The translations under genes and the position numbers were made by a program. A model generated the notes under the pieces. The model searched no databases. It was not told the DNA's origin and worked only from the letters and a program-made list of their open reading frames with translations. Below, in pieces: positions 35,421 through 48,200 of a stretch of DNA of 64,000 nucleotides. The DNA is taken from positions 1,178,001 to 1,242,000 of the forward strand of contig SEMN01000102.1 of the NCBI GenBank assembly GCA_005408345.1, given 5' to 3'. Within the stretch, counting starts at the first letter, position 1. Each line of letters starts with the position of its first letter. This DNA comes from Macquaria australasica (Eukaryota > Chordata > Actinopteri > Centrarchiformes > Percichthyidae).

Positions 35421-36484
35421 GATTCTGAAAAGTGTTCCAGTAAGCATCAACACATTGTTTAATTCAATAAATTCCATTCTAGTACGAAACCACAAAATGA
35501 CTTTTACCAAACTCAAACTACACTTCCCAGATTGCTTTTAGCCTAGCTGTGCTAAAGTTGTAACTGAAAGTATGCCAAGGTGAATCTGACCACCATTACA
35601 TTCTTTTTGTTGCACTTATTTGTTTTGTTGCTGATCAACCACAGGGAGGCCTCATGATAGAATTGCATTGAAATGTGCAATTTAAATTAAACTTTCAGTC
35701 TCTATTTGTATGTTTATTATAAAATAATGAACACTTGCCATGGTACAACACAGGAAAGCAATGCAACACCTTTTTATTTTGACCACTCAGAATAAAAAAG
35801 TCTCTTTGCAGTGTACACAAACATTAGTAATGCTCTAAAATACTGTTTATCTGTGATATATTATCAGTGATCAAACTTGCACTATTTTTCCAAATATTCA
35901 GTTTCCAGCTTCAGAACGGTGTCTTTGCCAACACTATTTCCTGGAAGTAGGGGTGCCCTCTGCACTGCGATTCAGACCACATGATTTAAAAGTTAAATTA
36001 TTTCAGGCAGTGTGACAGTTTATCTCTCTGGATCAAGCCCAGTCTGTTATCTGGAGGAAGTGTTCCAGCGGCCTCAGCAATAACAGGCGAACCTTCATTA
36101 ACCATGATTGGAGTGTAACAGCCTGGTGGGGGATTACAGCCTGTGTCACTGACAGTCATGTGACAGACGTGGTTGAGGAAATAAAATCAGATTTGACTTA
36201 TATATCACATTTTATGTAACAATGTACACCAGAGTGATTTAGAAATATTGATTTTAGGTCATTAAATAGTGTATATATGTATATATAAAAGTGTATATAT
36301 TTAATACTTTATTCACATCACAAACCAAATGTAATCATTCAAACTTACAAACATATGAAAAAAGTACAGGTCCTATGAATGGCACAACGAGGATAAAGTA
36401 AGAGAGAAATTAGAACAAATATGACATACATTGGTGTTCGTCAGGTCAATTTATCTATACAGTATATAGTAACATATTTTAACA

Positions 36485-36915
36485 ACAAATGTTAACCAAA
36501 GTGCTTCACAGAGAGATGACAAGTACAATCAGAGAACCCAAACATAATTATGAAATTCAATAAATAAATTATTAAAATCATGAGGAACAATCATTTTGGA
36601 TAAAATCCTAAAAACACAGCAGATGTATTGCACAGAGAACTAATAGATAATGAGATCAGAGTGTGACCAGTCGTGTCACTGATGATGACTATCAAAAAGC
36701 TAAAGAAAAGAGATGGGTCTTAAAGATGGATGAGGATATCAGAGATAGAACCTGGTGCCAGGCCATGCAGTGCTTTAAAAACTAATAAAATAATCTTAAA
36801 ATCAATTCTGTATTTTACTGGTAACCAAAGAAGGGGGGCCAGCACAGGGGAGATATGATGTGTCTGCTTGGTACCAGTGAGGAGTCTCACTGCTGCAGGT
36901 GAGATAAGGCCATCA
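36485..36915 (-). mobile_element. Decayed LINE 3' fragment (L2-like)
   Basis: The minus strand reads AAVRLLTGTKQTHHISPVLA, then PLLWLPVKYRIDFKIILLVF and KALHGLAPGSISDIL. This is the C-terminal region that follows the reverse transcriptase in L2-type LINEs. It runs into a 3' UTR containing GTGAAGCACTTTGG, usual for these elements. The reverse-transcriptase core is absent. Confidence 0.75.
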
Positions 36916-39250
36916 ACTCATCTTGTCTTTTAATAGTGATGTCCTCAGAAGTAGATTTAGACTTAGAACAGAAGAATATGGCCTCTTAACACAGTTGATA
37001 TCTCAAATTACCTTATCACATGGCTTGTTGGCAGAGAGATTGTGATAGTGATGGTGATTCTGATCACTGCTGAGTAATTTTTATCAACATAATACAAAAT
37101 TAAAAGATTTAAATTGAGCAAAAACCACCAGTTTAGTGCCATAGGTCAAAAAAGACTAGAATGTAATGCCAGTTGCCATTGGAGACATTGCATATAGGGT
37201 TGGGCAATATGACCATACACTGTATATTGTGAGATCTTCATGAGCGTCAGAGATTTGCCACAATGTTTATACTGAGGTATGAAGGGTATTTTACCAGCTG
37301 TGGTTGTAGTGGGTCATTGTGGGGAATGTTGCAAATCAATAAGCAGGTGAATTATTGCAATTTTGGATGTGTATAACATTTTTGCATTAATGTGTACTTT
37401 GAGTTACAAGTTACTTAGTTCACTGGATTTCTGTGTGGTTATTTCATTCATAAACAGTTTTCCACAAAATGTTCTATATCATGATGTATACTGATATCCC
37501 TGGATAAAGGATTTTTTAAAACTTTATTTACAACAGGCAACAACAGTAACAAGGTAATGCTTGAGATATAGTGCACAGAACATAACACATAAAAGAAATA
37601 CATAAAAAATAAAATAAAATGCAGACATAAACACAATTAAATGAAGCAAATTACAAATCAAATGTAGAGTTTGTGCAGTATTTTAGTGTGTCCAGGTAGG
37701 ATTTTAAGTAGGATATGAAGACATTAAGATTGGGTTTCTGTTTTGCTCATTTGCTGGTGTGTATATGGAATTTTGCTAATAAAGAGATATACGATTAATA
37801 ACATACATTTTCTTGACAGGCAGCATTTCATCAGAAAAAAAACCAAACAAACAAAATTAATTCAGTCTTGAGTTTGAGTTGAGTGTCCTATTTTCTGTTT
37901 AAATAAAGATTAAGGTCACACCAAAAAGACTGACTAAAGTAGTTTCATCTGTGTGGTGACAATAGACTGTTTATAAAGATATACAGTCTTTATATACAGT
38001 CTATGGTGGTGATAGAAGGAACAAAGGGAGTCAACATTTAGCCTATATTTTATAATTACTGAATTGACTGGATAACACCTGTGCAATATTTTCAGACACC
38101 TCCCGCACCTTATTTGAAACAAAAATAAGTAATAAATAATTAAACAATAAATAATTACCTGGGTAAAAGCCATGTTTTTCCCAGTCTATACCAAGATACA
38201 AATTATTCCAAACAAATACAGAAGCAGGTTTACTAATTATGCCCCTCTGGTTTATTTCCCTTATACATTTATTATTAGTTTTTATATAAAAAAGGATCTG
38301 AATTTCATATGTATAACTCTAGTGGAGTAGTTGGATGGACAATATCTCTGGTTGCAGAAGACAGCAACATTTTAATACCTGATGGAGTAGCATCAAAGAC
38401 AATAGCAAATTCCCTAGGGACTAGAGGGATATTATATTCTGATAATAATTCATCATAAGTAAACATATGACCCTCGTTAAACAATTGACAGACAAGTAGT
38501 ATTCACCTCTAGCTATTAAAATGTAGAAATCAAACCATTTGACATTTTATGAGTCATCAGCACTGAATCTCAACATATTACACATGCCTTAACAAATAGC
38601 ACAGGTATTGTCCAACACTACAGTGTCCTTTTTAAGCCTGCATACTGTCCTAATATCTGATAGCTGTCCCGGCGTCTCTAGTTCCATCTCCTCTTGTTAA
38701 GTCCACTCCTATCAGGGGCATCAAGATTTCCAGTCTTGTAGTTTCAGGTATTACCCCCCCCCCACACACACACACATACCCTTTTGTTATGTGTCTGGGT
38801 GAGATTTCTAACAAGAAAAACTGATTCCAATTCAACCAGCCAAACCTGAACAAGTAACCTATAGGTCAGGAGGCGGGAAGGTTTTGCCCCTGAGTGCTGA
38901 GCAGTTCCTGTTGAAGTCATACTTCCTTTCAAAAACACTAATCCTTTTTTTATAAATGTATAAGCAAAAGTGCAACTATGGGTCCAAACTGAAAATCCTA
39001 TTGTAATGCCACAGGAGACTACTCAGGCCTAACTATACACTCACACATGACTTCCATACTATGATACTGTAGATTAACTTACTGTCTGTAAACAAGTTCC
39101 CTACTGTTCACTATTCAAATGGTGCTTGATTTACATTGATTTACATGTCCTTCTCGTATTACACAACTATAGGCAGGCCCATGATTCGCTGAGCAGGAGC
39201 TCAGCCTCTCCCCCGTTGGCTGGATCGTACACGTCAGCAGTCAATAAGTT
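36916..39250. other. Intergenic stretch upstream of the mgat2-like gene
   Basis: AT-rich sequence without a supported gene. It contains an imperfect hairpin near 37,967-38,005 (arms TAGACTGTTTATAAAGA and TCTTTATATACAGTCTA) and a short C/CA run at 38,752-38,777. Confidence 0.5.
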
Positions 39251-39435
39251 TTAGCCAAGATGTGTCCTATCGTCCTCTTCCTGGTACGAGCGCGTTGACA
39301 CATTGCACCTAGCTTGGGTAAGTCAAAACAAGCCAACCTTGGCGAGTTAGCTTTTTTTTATTTTTTATTAATACGTAACGTATAGCCTTATACTGGTCAC
39401 TCACTCGGTTCGCTTTGTTCTGCCTTTTTCTACAG
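39240..39435 (+). promoter_or_regulatory. Putative 5' UTR exon and intron of the mgat2-like gene
   Basis: A possible donor at 39,318 (TTGG then GTAAGT) and acceptor at 39,435 (CCTTTTTCTACAG) would remove a 118-bp intron from the 5' leader, leaving the coding sequence intronless. The transcription start would lie within about 39,200-39,310, where CpG density rises. Inferred from splice consensus only. Confidence 0.45.
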
Positions 39436-39719
39436 GTGGCAAAAAAAAGAAAGAAGCGAGCGGCTGAAGCGACTGCCTGGCAAATGACACGGTTTCCAAG
39501 TGGAAAACACAGTCCCGCGACAGGAAAAGCAGCCATCAAGAAACGTTTGACATTTGGTTCAAGACACGGGTCACGCGACGTTGGACTGTTTCTAGCCAGA
39601 ATTTGGAGTTTGACTGAACGAGGAAACGGTTTCAGACAAGTTTACAATGAGGACGCGCATGATAAGGTGAATGAAGGCCACTGCTGTTGTATTCCAAAGT
39701 CTGCTTTTACTTTGAGAAA

Positions 39720-40976
39720 ATGAGGTTCCGGCTGCTCAAAAAGAATCTGCTGGCGCTGTTGGGTGTTTCCTTTGTAGTTGTGACTGTCTTGTTTTCAACA
39801 CGTGTGTTGTTAGTTTCCGATAATGACACAAGTGGACACAATGTCGTTCAGGTAAACCAGCGCATGCCTTCTGGCGATATGGTGAAGTTGAACTTTGTTT
39901 CGCTGCCAGAATTGACTCGGTCCGTTTACAATGCCAATTACAAGCAGTGTGTTCACAACGCGGATAAGTTTCCAGGGGAGCCTCAACTGGTGCTGGTTGT
40001 GCAGGTCCACAACAGGCCTGAATACCTCAGACTGCTCATCAAGTCACTGGAGAAAGCTGCTGAGGTCCACAGCTTCCTCCTCATCTTTAGCCATGACTAT
40101 TTTTCAGAGGAAATAAACGCCATTGTGCAAGGGATAACTTTCTGCAAAGTACTGCAGATTTATTTCCCTTTCAGCACTCAGCTGTATCCCAGTGAGTTTC
40201 CTGGGCAGGATCCAGGAGACTGCCCTCGAGACATATCCAAGGACAACGCTCTCAAAACAGGATGCCTCAACGCAGAACACCCTGACTCCTATGGACACTA
40301 CAGGGAGGCCTTTATCACTCAAACCAAACACCACTGGTGGTGGAAACTGCACTTTGTGTGGGAGCGAGTGCAGGCGATGCAGGGCTACAGCGGCTTTGTA
40401 ATCTTTCTGGAGGAGGACAACTACATCTTACCTGACTTTTTCCATTTCTATAAATCAATGATAGAGTTCAGGAAGAGCAGCTGCCCAGATTGTGACATGC
40501 TGGCTTTGGGTAACCACAATGGCCTGAGTGATTTTACCAGACTGTCCAATAAGGTGTTGACCACTGGGTGGATGTCCACTAAACACAACATAGGCATGGC
40601 CATCTCCAGGGAGGTGTACTACAAACTGATGGGCTGCAACAATGAATTCTGCACCTATGACGACTACAACTGGGACTGGACTCTGCAGCACCTCTCAGGA
40701 GCCTGCGTATCAAAGCCCCTCAAAGTGCTTGTGGCACAGGGCTCCAGGGTTCTCCACACAGGAGATTGTGGCCTTCACCAAAAGCAAAACTGCAGGCCAG
40801 AATGGGCCTCACAGAGGGTTGAGGAGGGCCTTCAAACAGCCAAGGACGGCCTCTTTCCTCCATCTCTTGTCCTTAATGGTGCCGAAGCAGTGGAGCACAA
40901 GGCACACATGAAGAACGGAGGATGGGGAGACATTCGAGACCATATTCTATGCAACAACTATGCCAAACGTCTTTGA
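39720..40976 (+). CDS. mgat2: Alpha-1,6-mannosyl-glycoprotein 2-beta-N-acetylglucosaminyltransferase (GlcNAc-T II)
   Basis: This Golgi type II membrane enzyme adds GlcNAc in beta-1,2 linkage to the alpha-1,6 mannose arm, committing N-glycans to the complex type. The 418-aa protein is encoded in one exon, as in mammals (447 aa). The start MRFR was chosen because mammalian MGAT2 also begins MRFR; an upstream in-frame ATG at 39,687 would add 11 residues. Visible parts: short cytosolic tail, membrane anchor about residues 9-32, a short stem with the sequon NDT (35-37), VLVVQVHNRPEYLRLL (91-106, nucleotide-sugar binding), KHHWWWKLHFVWERV (203-217), metal-binding EED (231-233), TYDDYNWDW (312-320), His346 in VLHTGDCG, and KNGGWGDIRDH near the end. 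Identity to mammalian MGAT2 is only moderate, for example EEDN in place of EEDH, and the stem is short. It could therefore be a fish paralogue rather than the one-to-one orthologue. Confidence 0.88.
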   Translation: MRFRLLKKNLLALLGVSFVVVTVLFSTRVLLVSDNDTSGHNVVQVNQRMPSGDMVKLNFVSLPELTRSVYNANYKQCVHNADKFPGEPQLVLVVQVHNRPEYLRLLIKSLEKAAEVHSFLLIFSHDYFSEEINAIVQGITFCKVLQIYFPFSTQLYPSEFPGQDPGDCPRDISKDNALKTGCLNAEHPDSYGHYREAFITQTKHHWWWKLHFVWERVQAMQGYSGFVIFLEEDNYILPDFFHFYKSMIEFRKSSCPDCDMLALGNHNGLSDFTRLSNKVLTTGWMSTKHNIGMAISREVYYKLMGCNNEFCTYDDYNWDWTLQHLSGACVSKPLKVLVAQGSRVLHTGDCGLHQKQNCRPEWASQRVEEGLQTAKDGLFPPSLVLNGAEAVEHKAHMKNGGWGDIRDHILCNNYAKRL

Positions 40977-42905
40977 ACTATAACTTTTCTCTAATTGATG
41001 TGGGTAAAATGTTCCTTGGTATTCTGCAGATGTGCCATTCATACACAACTTTTCAGGGTTTCAGAGGCTGCAGTGGGGGTGTGTTTTCACTTTGAGTGTG
41101 TTAATGTTGTCTTCCAGCGAGGTCTTCCAATAAAGAGGACCAAATCACGTCCAAGCATGTTGCATGCACGCAGCTAGACTTCAGCTTGTTTTAAAGTCTT
41201 TTACTTTATTCACCAAAGCTGCACAGTTGCCAAAGACTTTGATATTTGTGTTGTGAGTAATGCATGCTGGCTCGGTCATGCTGTTCAATTTCATGTCACC
41301 AGGTTTGTTTATCTCTGGGTGTCTTGCAAGCCAAAACATTAGATTAGATTCATTGCACTGCATTGCAAATAAGAGTAAACTATATCAGAGTGTACATATA
41401 CACATACACATACACATACATATACACATTAATTTGCAATTTTATTTGCAAATATATTTCCTTAACTGAGAACACAGCACAGGACGTGTTAGTGTGTCTT
41501 GCATTGCTTTTTTTGAACCAGTTGCAATGTTTTTTACATGTACTTTTTTATGGTACGATTTTAAGTGCAACAACAAAAAAAGCACATGTAACATACAGGC
41601 TGAAATGTGTCATCAAAATGTCTATGACAGTAAATATAATGGGAAAGTAGTTGTAGTTTAAACGGGTTTAAACTATACAAAAACTGTTGTTTTTTTTTTA
41701 AGTTGACCGTTGAATTTAATGTCAAAATGGTTTCATGCACATAATGGAATTTGTGTTACTGAATGTAACCTTCACTTTTTGTCTGTCATAACCAGGGTTT
41801 TTTTTTTTTTGTTGTTTTTTGAGGTGAGGACAACTGACACCACTTACTTAATCGGTCTCCTACTCCTCATTGTATCGATCCCTGGTTGCAACAACGAGAG
41901 CTGGCTTGATATTGATTTTTTTTTTTTTTTTCCGGCTGTGACTGTATATTTGCTTTTTGATAGGCGAAAAGTGACCTTTTGGAGTCTTGTTCAAGATTCT
42001 TCGTTCCACAAACATCAGGGTCATCTGTGATTCTGTATTTCTATATTTGCACCTTTTTTGTTGGACATTATAAACCCAAAATAAATTCTAAGTGAGAACA
42101 GAATGGATTGCATTGGGATTTTATAAAAAGGAAAGACGGATGTTCTGTTTTTGGCATTCATTCAATACTTGGTGAAACTTTAAAAGAAAAAAATCCCACT
42201 ATAGCTGATGTTATCTTTTTACAGTGTAAAACAATGAGAAAATTGACACAAGCATATTGATGCTATTGTTTCCTTAAAACTGACCAAAAGTGCCTTCTGA
42301 ATGTTCCTTTGTGCCTGAACTTGTTTTAAAAGAGATATTAAAGGTGCACTGATAACGTTGTTGACCAAGTACTTAAATGCATTTGTCAATGCTGGGGACG
42401 TGTAGTTCCCCTGATGGATATTTTTTGGTTGTCTTTATTCATCAGATGATGAGAGGAAATGGAATGTGAATGTTAATTTCACAAAATTGTACTATCAGGT
42501 AAAATGATTGCATCGCTATGGTATGTTGTTTGTGACAGTGGCTCCAGATAAGTGGTTTAACCTGATATTGGTTCACATCACTGTGCTTTATGGAGACTCC
42601 TGGCCAAGTAATATGAAATTAATGTGATAATGAAATCTATTACCTTTCTGTTTTATGTTGAAAAGCACAATCGATTCTTAAGGAACACGACAAAGATGTA
42701 CTTTGTAAAAATGACTTTCTCTGACGTGTGTATGTATGTGGGGTGTTTGATGTTTCCTTGGTAACATGTACAGTTGTTAAGAATGAGACCAACTTTTCTT
42801 TTTGTGCTTATTTTCTTGTTTCTTTCTGATAATCACTTGAAATAGCTGTTCATTGTTCACCTAATGTTTGCCAAATGGGGAAAAAATAAAAGGCTGAATT
42901 TTCAT
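40977..42905 (+). other. 3' UTR region of the mgat2-like gene with poly-A signals
   Basis: AT-rich sequence follows the stop. AATAAA hexamers occur at 41,129-41,134, 42,080-42,085 and 42,885-42,890, so short and long transcript ends are possible. A CACATA-type microsatellite lies at about 41,394-41,430. Open frames here are short and unrelated to known proteins. Confidence 0.6.
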
Positions 42906-43499
42906 TGTTTGTCTTATCATACTTGTAATGAGAAATGAACCGACAGGTAACTGTATTCCCTTATAGAGGCTTCCTGGAAATAACTATTTAATTTGGTTCT
43001 AAATGAACTGAGATGGTGTCCAATAGCAACCTGGGGTTTTAGGCAGTCTATGCAAAGACTGTATATAAATATACAGTCTCTGGTTTTAGGTAATTACACA
43101 GGTTAACTGAACATACACAAATAGAAAATCTGTCTAAAGGCAAGCATACAATTTGGATATCTTGCCATTTCAGTCATCCATTATTTTAGCAGTTATTTCA
43201 AGGAAATTCTTCTAAAAGTCGACGGCTGCTTATGAACTCAAAACAACAAACTAAACTCACATAACTCGTCCTGTGTTTTGCCTGTAATTCCAACCAAATG
43301 AGTTATTTCCAGGAAACATCCAAGGAAATAATGAGGAATTCTAGATAGAATATCAGTGACTGATATGACACCTGTTAAGACTAGTGAGATCACGGCATGT
43401 TTAAGGCCTTTTGTTCTACTGAAGCTGATCGCAGATCTGAGGTATTTTCCGGGCACACGTCATGTGACTGAACCGCGTGCTTTTATTGGTCGGCTTTTA

Positions 43500-43587
43500 C
43501 ACCGTGTTTATTTCCGGAAGTAAGTTGTCAGTGTCAGACTTTCCATAAGGAGTATTAAACCTCACATCTACAGCGCCGGAACGACAG
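43500..43587 (+). promoter_or_regulatory. brox: brox promoter and non-coding first exon
   Basis: A TTCCGGAAGT ETS-type site (43,512-43,521) sits just upstream of a short leader that ends with ACGACAG before GTAAAC (exon end 43,587). The leader would splice to the acceptor at 44,091, one base before the coding ATG. The lack of an obvious TATA box together with an ETS site fits a housekeeping promoter. The transcription start is inferred. Confidence 0.5.
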
Positions 43588-44092
43588 GTAAACAGTGACA
43601 CGATTTCAATCCATTTATTTGGCCGTATAATAAGTCAGTTGTCACATCGCTTCAATTAATCATGTTTACGTTTCTAGATGTAGCCAGTCTTAGCTGTTAG
43701 CTGCCGCTCTCCGTCGCTTACGTAATGGACTTCTGTCAACAACAGACAGACAAATAATTTCTAAAAACACAATTCATAGCAGCCCAAAGTAACGCCGGAG
43801 ACTTTGTATCAATTTTCCAGCAAGGTAACCTTGGGGAAGGGCAAAGAGTGTCTTCTGAGAGTGCTAACACGGTTAGCGAGTTGTAGCGACGTTGAATGAC
43901 GGTAGCCAAGATGACACATACGCTAGCCAATGCTGCCTACTTAATGAACACCCTACTGAAACCTGTTAACTGTCTGGGAGGCCACCCATTCCACAATATC
44001 CAGAATGTATTAATGCGAGAGATGTGACTCATTCATTAACTGCTTGTCATCCTGTATTTTTCAACCTGTTTAGGCGTGTCCTCATCCTCAGG

Positions 44093-45174
44093 ATGGCACA
44101 TTGGTTTCACAGAAACCCACTGAAGGCAACAGCGCCTGTGTCCTTTAATTTTTATGGAGTGGCAGGGAGCCCCGCTGCCAATAAGATATGCAAGTATGTC
44201 ATGTCCACTTAATACACTGTTCTCAGTGTTATCAGATTTGAGTGTGACCATGATCACGGACAGAAATGGTACATTGTTTTTGTCTGGTCTCCTTACCTTA
44301 TGATGTAATGTCCTATGGCATGCTACTGTTACAGTAATGTGATCACAGTCACCAAGCCTTGTTGGATATAATCGCTCTGAATAATGTAAGGATCACCATA
44401 TTCGTAGAGCATCGATTGATTGCTATTTGTTTGACACATTCAGTGACCTGAGGACAACCAGGGCGAGACTCCTGGAGATGTTCACTGATGTCACCTGCAA
44501 CCCTGAGATCATGAAAAATGCCACAGATGCATACTTCTCCCTCCTACAAGGTATGTTTACATTCCAGCATCTGTTCTTCTCTCTGTCTTGTTGGAGTTTA
44601 ACCCCCCTCTGCACAACATGGTGCTGGACCTGCAGAGCACCTTCAGTGCTCGCTTGATCACCATAAGGTGCCACAAGGAGCCTTCAGCAGTCAGACTGTT
44701 CAATGCCTCACTGTGAGTTGCAACAGCACTCATACTCACTGAACCTGTGGGACAATAAATACACACAACAACACTGCATCCACCATTACACCGGACTCCT
44801 GTGTCTGTGTTTGTCTTATTGTTGCGTATTTGTACATTGTATTGTATAGCGTATTGTACTGTACAGCATAGTGTAAATTGTAGTGTTTATTGTACTGTAT
44901 ACTGCAGTGTATACTGTATATTGTGTTAACTGTTGTTTTGTGTTAACCGTTTGTTTAACTTAAGTTAGAGGCATGTTAATTTAAATATTTAATTTAGGTT
45001 GGGGACATGTTAATTTAATTCCAATTTAGGTTTAACTTAATTTAATGTTAATTTAGGTTTAACTTAGGTTTATTCTATTTTAGGTTAGGTAAATTGTTAT
45101 TTGTATTTTTATTTCAAATCTTATTCTGTACCTGCTGCAAGACAACAATTTCCCCTCTGGGGGATCAATAAAGA

Positions 45175-45237
<63 letters not shown>

Positions 45238-48200
45238 ATCTTAAAATGCAGTGTTGCCCGTCAGTGGGTCAGGCTGAATTAGAAAGAAATGTCTATAAAA
45301 TGATGTCCAAGACATCTGTATTATTTCCATTTGAAGAAATGGTGCCGCCATAAAAACATGGAGTCTTCAGTTTGAATATTTCACATAAAGATCACATTTC
45401 TTCAATTAAGAGTTGGATACAAGCAGATAGAAAATAGACAGAAGAATGGAATACAATTCCCCCCCCCCCCCCCAACCTTTAAGATACTTAAGGGGAAATT
45501 AAAGGGGAAAACTACATATTAAAGAGTTAAAAGCCAGTTACTAATGCTAATATTTTACATTTGTACAGTTAATGAGCATGGTCTTGGCATTTTATTGCCT
45601 AAAAACACTGTAATAAGTAAAAGTAATTGCATACTTTGTATTGTAAATTGTGTTTCTCTTTGTTTGCCCTCTAACACTGCATTCATTTATTTGATTTTGC
45701 TTTGCACCTAACCAGCTGCTTCTCTAATTGGTTTATGATGCAATAGGCTTTATCTTATCCTTGGATGGAACTACACAGGAGAATAAGATGAGGTTCTTCC
45801 AGAACTTCAAGTGGACGGACACCTTACAAGGAAACACACCAAGGTAAAAATACAGACTGCATCTTCCAGTCTCATTGTAAGTGGACGCATTTTATTTAGT
45901 GTTCATGGTTGCATGGCACTGGTAAGTGGATGGGTTGCAGTTTAAAGGAGGGCTGAAGTAAATGATTTAAAGTGCTTTCCAGGAGGCCATTAACCAGCTC
46001 TTTGAAAGATGTTTCACTTATATTTGAATTACTGAGTGCTGCAAGTAATTCTGGGCCGAACTGATGACTAAAAACTTGAATAGCATTCAAAAACACAGAA
46101 AAGAACTCTATTATTTTTATCCTGACTCATGAGTTGAGTGGCAATCTAGTGAACACACAGATAAACATCTAACATCAGTGTCATCTACTATCTCACAGGT
46201 CTAATCCTCACAGCAGTGATCACTACACATAACCCAGCTCTGTGTCGCTCATACAGTTTTTACCACAAAGGCTTATAGGAAATACACAGACTTTCTGATC
46301 ATAGTTGCAAAACCAGCAGCTACAGCTACAGTGAGCTGTGTCTTATAGGTGCAAACTTTTAACTTTAGCATTGTTGACTTGTGTGCTCATACCAGTCTGT
46401 ATAACCCACCGTCTCTCCATGCTCTCCTTCCAGTGCCCAGCAGGATGCAGTCTTTGAACTGGTCTCCATGGCCTTCAATGTAGCTCTCTGGTACACCAAG
46501 TTTGCCTCAAGACTAGCGGGGAAAGAAAAGTATGTGCTATTTATGTTAAATCAGTCGTATGTGGATTAATCCTAGATATTTAACAATTGTACATTGCTTT
46601 GTTACTATACTAAATATTTTGTTACTGTCATGTTTGCCTGTTCAATAGCATAACTGAGTCTGAAGCGAAAGATGTTCACCGGAGCCAGAAGGTTGCTGCT
46701 GGAATATTCAAAAATCTCAAGGTGAGGTGCATCTACAGACGAGTCTTCTCCCTAAGTTATTATATAGCTGTGGGACTTGGAAGTTTTGGTGCTGTGATCA
46801 CAATTCACCCCCAGTCTTACTCGTAGTATTTCCTGATATGTATTATTTATATGTTATACATAAGAACTAAATTTGCTGTTCACTAATAAGTAAATTTACT
46901 GACCCCGACATGCCATTTTGCAAACAACTTATGGGTCTAAAACAGGTGTATTCAAACTGTGAGGCGTGCTTTGCCAAGGGGGTGTGGAGATTTGTACGGG
47001 GGGGCATGGAGGGAGAAACTTCAGGCAAGATACTGAGGTGAAAGGGACAGGCGCGTCAAAACTTGTGCTCCTTCTTCTCAGAGTCATAACTCTGTCAAAT
47101 CTGAACACACAGACATGATGCATATATTTTTAGATTCACTGTGACTTACGCTTCCCAAGGATATCTTTATCTATGATGTCCATTGAGAATAAACGTCCAT
47201 AAATCCGCTTAGAAATCATACAAAAAGAGTGGTTAGAAGAATGGTTACAGCGCCTGCCATATAACCGCAAAGTCACCAGTTCAACTCCAGCCAGCGACCT
47301 TTGTAGCATGTCATGGCCTTCTCTCTGCCTCCATTTTCTGTCTGCCTCTTCACTCTCACTTTGTCCAGTAATATGTAATATATAATAAGGTGAAAACATG
47401 CCCCAAGATATCATACAAAAAGATGCTTCTTATAACTTGCCAAAACTTGCCAGAGAATCATCACCTACTAAATTTCTTCAGTATCAAAGTATCCAGTGAC
47501 ATTTGTCTGTATATCCATCTGTACACGGCAATCAGGAACTGCTAATAGCTAATTCAGCATACTTTTAATGGTGCCAAAACGTTAACAAATTTAGATTATG
47601 AAAAACGGTACTCAAGTTGAAGCCCTAATAAACTGACTCCATGGCAACATTGAGGGGAGGGGAGAATATGTGGGTGTTAGTGGGGTGCAGTAAAAAGCTA
47701 TAACAAGGGGATTTTGCCAAAGACACCATTCAGATTAATACAGTCTCTGAAACGCAAAGCAAAAGCAAAGGAACGCATAGATTAATAATAAATCAATAAC
47801 TTAAAAGCTGATTTTTAAAACAGACAATTCTCTGGCATGTTTGCTACAGGAGGTCCACATCCCTCGTCTCATCACCCCAGCTGAAAAGGGCCGAGACCTG
47901 GAGCCCAGAGTGATTGATGCATATATCATCCAGTGCCAAGCAGAGGCGCAAGAAGGTACAGTAGCGCCATGCTTGAACACTGTACTACCCACTATAAAGC
48001 TCTATTAATATGTACTAATTTTTAGCCATACCTAGCATGCATCTAGCTCGCTCATTGTGTGTCAGACGCATTTGTATTAGGTTAAAACACCTTGTTCCTT
48101 TTTACAATTTGTGTGTCTCTTAATAATTGCTTTCTGTTGAAGTTTTAATCTGAAATCCTGATTTTGTTGGGAATCTAAAAAAAAAACGTTTTATCTTTTA

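Larger units (their letters stand above)
26611..36484. other. Long gene-poor stretch with scattered repeats
   Basis: I found no supportable gene in this nearly 10-kb stretch. It holds the minisatellite near 28.95-29.17 kb, a SINE-like fragment near 35.06-35.18 kb, a short fish repeat near 35.35-35.42 kb and small simple repeats such as (AAT)n near 34,127-34,147. Short open frames on both strands lack recognisable domains and splice context. Confidence 0.5.

Noticed and set aside
39415..39723. 102-codon plus-strand frame just upstream of the mgat2-like start
   Set aside because: It lies in the predicted 5' leader in another frame, crosses a likely acceptor and has no family match.
41260..42030. 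Several 69-106-codon frames after the mgat2-like gene
   Set aside because: They lie in its AT-rich 3' UTR, include microsatellite and poly-T translations, and resemble no protein family.
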